From Pseudomonas fluorescens (GTDB taxonomy: Bacteria > Pseudomonadota > Gammaproteobacteria > Pseudomonadales > Pseudomonadaceae), in the NCBI RefSeq assembly GCF_902497775.2, contig NZ_OZ024668.1:2131826-2195825 (forward strand): 64,000 bases of DNA, in the 5' to 3' direction. The first letter of the stretch is position 1; every line of letters starts with the position of its first letter. Shown one piece after another: positions 60,700-64,000 of this stretch. The position numbers were made by a program, and so were the translations under genes. The notes below the pieces were generated by a model, which had not been told where the DNA came from, searched no databases, and saw only the letters and a program-made list of their open reading frames with translations.

Positions 60700-60872
60700 C
60701 TTCGAGGTTCTTCGGCGCTGGCCGAAGCTAAGACGGGAACGCGGTTCAAGCCGCGGCTGCCCCCGCAACTGTAAGCATTGAAGGGTTCGACACAGCCACT
60801 GCACCGCGTGCGGGAAGGCGTCGTTCGACTGGCCTGGCGCCGGTGCAATGCAAGCCAGGAGACCTGCCTCGA
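60700..60872 (+). ncRNA. Cobalamin riboswitch controlling cobW-cobN
   Basis: The conserved blocks are GAGGTTCTTCGGCGC, GACGGGAACGCGGTTCAAGC, GGCTGCCCCCGCAACTGTAA, AGCCACTGC, GCGGGAAGGCG and the B12 box GCAAGCCAGGAGACCTGCC. All are canonical. It precedes cobW by about 110 nt. Confidence 0.97.
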
Positions 60873-60981
60873 ACAGTTTCCGACATTCAACCGGGCGGGG
60901 TGATCCGGTGGCGAACAAGCCAGGTGCGCAACACCTTTGGCGCTCGTCCCGCATGCCCGCCATCCTGCCAAGGGCATCGAC

Positions 60982-62049
60982 ATGAAAACACTGGCCAAAC
61001 TCCCCGTCACCATCGTTACCGGCTTCCTCGGCTCGGGCAAGACCACGCTGCTGCGGCATATGCTCGACAACGCCCAGGGGCGACGCATCGCGGTGATCGT
61101 CAACGAGTTTGGCGAGCTGGGCATCGACGGCGAAATCCTCAAGCAGTGCAGCATCGGTTGCACTGAAGAAGAGGCCAACGGCCGCGTCTATGAGCTGGCC
61201 AACGGCTGCCTGTGCTGCACCGTGCAGGAAGAGTTCTTCCCGGTGATGCGCGAACTGGTGGCCCGGCGCGGCGACCTGGACCATATCCTCATCGAAACCA
61301 GTGGCCTGGCCCTGCCCAAGCCCTTGGTGCAAGCCTTCCAGTGGCCAGAAATCCGCAACGCCTGCACCGTTGATGCGGTAATCACCGTGGTCGACAGCCC
61401 GGCTGTCGCCGCCGGCACCTTTGCCGCCTACCCGGACCAGGTCGATGCCCAGCGCAAGCTTGACCCCAACCTGGACCACGAATCGCCGCTGCACGAGCTG
61501 TTCGCCGATCAGTTGGCCAGCGCCGACCTGGTGGTACTGAACAAGGCCGACCTGATCGCTGCCGAGGACCTGGCCAAGGTGCGCGCCGAAGTTGAAGAAG
61601 AGCTGCCAGCGGCGGTCAAGGTGATCGAAGCCAGCAGCGGCCGCCTGCCACTGGAAGTGCTGCTGGGCCTGGGCGCCGAGTCCGAGGCGCACATCGATGG
61701 CCGCCGTACCCACCATGATTCGCACCACGACGGTGACGATCACGACGACCATGACCACGACGCCTTCGACTCGATCTCCATCGAACTGCCGCAAGCCGAC
61801 GAAAGCCTGTTGCTCGATGCGTTGACCCAACTGGTGGTGCAGCACGGCATCCTGCGGGTCAAAGGCTTCGCGGCGATCCCGGGCAAGCCGATGCGCTTGC
61901 TGATCCAGGGCGTGGGTAGCCGTTTCGACAAGCACTTCGACCGCGCCTGGCGCAGCGAAGAACCGCGCACCACGCGCTTGGTGCTGATCGGCCAGGAACT
62001 GGACGCGGCACAACTGGAGGCGAGCCTGCGCGCCGCCCTGGGCGCTTGA
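60982..62049 (+). CDS. cobW: CobW-type metal chaperone GTPase
   Basis: Starting at 60982 (MKTLAKLPVTIVTGFLGSGK) the protein has 355 residues. P-loop GFLGSGKTT (Lys20), the metal-binding CXCC motif NGCLCC (Cys76, Cys78, Cys79), the NKAD guanine specificity motif and a His/Asp-rich loop near residues 243-261 mark the COG0523 CobW branch. It is thought to supply cobalt to the cobaltochelatase. It is 3 bp from cobN and follows a cobalamin riboswitch. Confidence 0.94.
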   Translation: MKTLAKLPVTIVTGFLGSGKTTLLRHMLDNAQGRRIAVIVNEFGELGIDGEILKQCSIGCTEEEANGRVYELANGCLCCTVQEEFFPVMRELVARRGDLDHILIETSGLALPKPLVQAFQWPEIRNACTVDAVITVVDSPAVAAGTFAAYPDQVDAQRKLDPNLDHESPLHELFADQLASADLVVLNKADLIAAEDLAKVRAEVEEELPAAVKVIEASSGRLPLEVLLGLGAESEAHIDGRRTHHDSHHDGDDHDDHDHDAFDSISIELPQADESLLLDALTQLVVQHGILRVKGFAAIPGKPMRLLIQGVGSRFDKHFDRAWRSEEPRTTRLVLIGQELDAAQLEASLRAALGA

Positions 62050-62052
62050 CCC

Positions 62053-64000
62053 ATGCACCTGCTGCGGACCCAGCCCGGTGGTTTTGTACCGGACGACAGC
62101 ATTGCCGACCTCGGCCAGACCCCGGCCGAGCTGGTAATCCTCTGCAGCGGTGACTCGCACCTGGCGCTGCTGGCCGAAACCACCCAGCAGCTGCCCGAGG
62201 ATTTCCCCAGCCTGCGTCTGGCCAACCCGATGCAGGTACAGAACCATGCCTCGGTCGACCTCTATGTCGACCAGGTATTGCGCCATGCCAAGGTTATCCT
62301 GGTGTCGCTGCACGGCGGCGTCGGTTACTGGCGCTATGGTGTAGAGCAACTGCTGGAACTGGCCGCCCGTGGCGTGCAACTGATCCTCGTGCCGGGCGAC
62401 GACCGTCCGGACCCGGAACTGACCAGCTTGAGCACGGTGCCGGCCGACCAGGCCGAGCGGCTCTGGCACTTTCTACGCCAGGGCGGCAAGGCCAATGCCC
62501 TGAACCTGTTCAACTGCCTGGCCAGCCAGTACCTGAATCGCGACTACTCCTGGAGCGAACCGCAGCAACTGCCGCGCACGTCGGTGTATCACCCGCGCAA
62601 GGCGGCTGCGGCGCTGGAGGATTGGTTCGGCCAGTGGCAGGTCGAGCAGCCGGTGGTGCCGATCCTGTTCTACCGCTCGCACCTGCAGGCGGCCAACACC
62701 GCCTTTATCGATACCTTCTGCGAACGTATGCAACTGGCCGGGCTCAACCCCTTGCCGATTGCCGTGGCCAGCCTCAAGGAGGCCGCTTGCCTGCAACAGG
62801 TCGAAAACTGGCTGGAGCAGGTTGACGCCGCACTGATCATCAACACCACAGGCTTTGCCCAGTCCAGCCCCGAACAGCCGCACTTGCGCCCGTTCCGCCG
62901 CGACATCCCGGTGTTGCAGGCGATCTGCGCCCAGGACAACGAACCAGCCTGGCAGGCCAGCGAGCAGGGCCTGGGTGCCCGCGACCTGGCCATGCACATC
63001 GCCTTGCCGGAGCTGGACGGGCGCATCATTACCCGGCCGATCAGCTTCAAGGACCTGGCCTGGCGCAGCGAGCGCAGCCAGTCCGATGTGGTCTGCTATC
63101 GGGCCCAGCCCGAGCGCATGGACTTTGTCGCTGAGCTGGCGCGGCGCTGGTGCGCCCTTGGGCAAATACCCAATGGGCAAAAGCGCGTGGCGCTGATTCT
63201 GGCCAACTATCCGACCCGCGATGGCCGCATTGGCAATGGCGTGGGCCTCGACACCCCGGCCGCGGCGCTGAACATCCTGCGGGCTTTGCAGGCCCAGGGT
63301 TATCCTCTGGCACCCTTGCCCGACAGCGGCACGGCGCTGATCCAGGCTTTGCTCGGTGGTGTCAGCAACGACCTGGACAGCCTCGACCTGCGCCCGTGCA
63401 TGCAGAGCATGGCCCTGGAGGATTACCTGGCGGCGTTTGCCGCCTTGCCCGAGGCCAACCAGGTCGCCGTGCGCGAACGCTGGGGCGAGCCGAGCCAGGA
63501 CCCGATGTTCCGTGGCGGGCGCATGATGATCGCCGGCCTGCGCTACGGCCTGACGTTCGTCGGTATCCAGCCGGCCCGTGGCTACCAGCTGGACCAGAGC
63601 GCGGTCTACCACGACCCCGACCTGGTGCCGCCGCACGCTTACCTGGCGTTCTACTTCTGGCTGCGTCACGGCTTTGCCGCCGATGCGCTGATCCATGTCG
63701 GCAAGCACGGCAACCTCGAATGGCTGCCGGGCAAGGGCGTCGGCTTGTCCGCGAACTGCTGGCCGGACGCCTTGCTCGGCCCGCTGCCGAACATCTACCC
63801 GTTTATCGTCAACGACCCGGGCGAGGGCGCCCAGGCCAAGCGCCGCACCCAGGCGGTGATCATCGACCACCTGATGCCACCGCTGACCCGCGCCGAAACC
63901 TACGGGCCGTTGCGTCACCTGGAGTTGCTGGCCGACGAGTACTACGAGGCGCAGCTGCTCGATCCGCGTCGGGCCCGGGAGCTGCAGCGCGACATCCTGG
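62053..64000 (+). CDS. cobN: Cobaltochelatase large subunit CobN, partial (3' end off window)
   Basis: The first 649 codons of a gene expected to encode about 1250 residues. From MHLLRTQPGGFVPDDS on, CobN/magnesium-chelatase H-type segments are clear: VSLHGGVGYWRYGVEQL, PVVPILFYRSHLQAANT, RVALILANYPTRDGRIGNG, VGLDTPAAALNIL, and IHVGKHGNLEWLPGKGVGLS. The chelatase inserts cobalt into hydrogenobyrinate a,c-diamide in the aerobic pathway, together with CobS/CobT encoded elsewhere. Confidence 0.95.
   Translation, partial: MHLLRTQPGGFVPDDSIADLGQTPAELVILCSGDSHLALLAETTQQLPEDFPSLRLANPMQVQNHASVDLYVDQVLRHAKVILVSLHGGVGYWRYGVEQLLELAARGVQLILVPGDDRPDPELTSLSTVPADQAERLWHFLRQGGKANALNLFNCLASQYLNRDYSWSEPQQLPRTSVYHPRKAAAALEDWFGQWQVEQPVVPILFYRSHLQAANTAFIDTFCERMQLAGLNPLPIAVASLKEAACLQQVENWLEQVDAALIINTTGFAQSSPEQPHLRPFRRDIPVLQAICAQDNEPAWQASEQGLGARDLAMHIALPELDGRIITRPISFKDLAWRSERSQSDVVCYRAQPERMDFVAELARRWCALGQIPNGQKRVALILANYPTRDGRIGNGVGLDTPAAALNILRALQAQGYPLAPLPDSGTALIQALLGGVSNDLDSLDLRPCMQSMALEDYLAAFAALPEANQVAVRERWGEPSQDPMFRGGRMMIAGLRYGLTFVGIQPARGYQLDQSAVYHDPDLVPPHAYLAFYFWLRHGFAADALIHVGKHGNLEWLPGKGVGLSANCWPDALLGPLPNIYPFIVNDPGEGAQAKRRTQAVIIDHLMPPLTRAETYGPLRHLELLADEYYEAQLLDPRRARELQRDIL

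Overview
The window is Pseudomonas-type chromosomal DNA: high GC, dense ATGA-overlapping operons, an aerobic cobalamin set (cobM, cobE, cbtAB, cobW, cobN), a MnxG-type giant multicopper oxidase known from Mn(II)-oxidising Pseudomonas putida, and a NEL-type ubiquitin-ligase effector. A putida-group pseudomonad is the best guess; species cannot be fixed from the sequence alone. No rRNA, tRNA, IS element or CRISPR array was seen.

Layout. (1) 1-17366, minus strand: a Wzx/Wzy-type exopolysaccharide operon. In transcription order it encodes UDP-glucose dehydrogenase, a nucleotide-sugar epimerase, the initiating sugar-phosphate transferase, a degenerate CpsD-like P-loop protein, an OPX outer-membrane lipoprotein, a Wzz-like co-polymerase, a GT4, a Wzy-like polymerase, two GT2 enzymes, a NodB deacetylase, a flippase, a periplasmic glycosidase-like protein, two GNAT-type acyltransferases and a ChbG/YdjC-type deacetylase cut by the window edge. 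(2) 17769-19478: a divergent membrane sulfatase/phosphoethanolamine-transferase-like enzyme. (3) 19561-24726: a roughly 1720-residue LRR plus NEL E3 ligase effector preceded by a perfect 13-bp stem-loop. (4) 24776-34324: housekeeping genes, namely a LysR regulator with serine dehydratase and serine transporter, a PhoD-like phosphatase, an OsmC protein, a DUF3313 lipoprotein, a zinc alcohol dehydrogenase, and a TPP-riboswitch-controlled pair of TenA paralogues. (5) 34325-57938: the most unusual region. gspF and gspG (minus) and a lytic transglycosylase (plus) flank a six-gene mnxG operon (mnxG, beta-propeller protein, two SCO copper chaperones, a cytochrome c/periplasmic-binding-protein fusion, a SurA-like chaperone). 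A second plus-strand operon follows: an orphan receiver, GspE, PilM/N/O/P-like assembly proteins, a TPR-secretin lipoprotein, three pseudopilins and then csgE, csgF and csgG, with no curli subunit genes. (6) 57944-64000: a small DUF1272 protein and a cobalamin/cobalt locus built around two divergent cobalamin riboswitches.

How region 5 may work. The sequence suggests one coordinated unit. The SCO proteins and the cytochrome fusion would mature or electronically connect MnxG, a split T2SS-like machine with type IV pilus-like alignment proteins would export it, and a CsgEFG outer-membrane channel is co-transcribed with that machine. Good sigma-54 -24/-12 elements precede the mnxG operon and the receiver/secretion/csg operon, and weaker ones lie between gspG and the transglycosylase. 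C-tract/G-tract dyads sharing a CCCCCAAT-like core lie about 60-125 bp upstream of three of these elements, which is where activator (enhancer) sites are expected. The CsgEFG/T2SS/MnxG combination is the best candidate here for a poorly described system.
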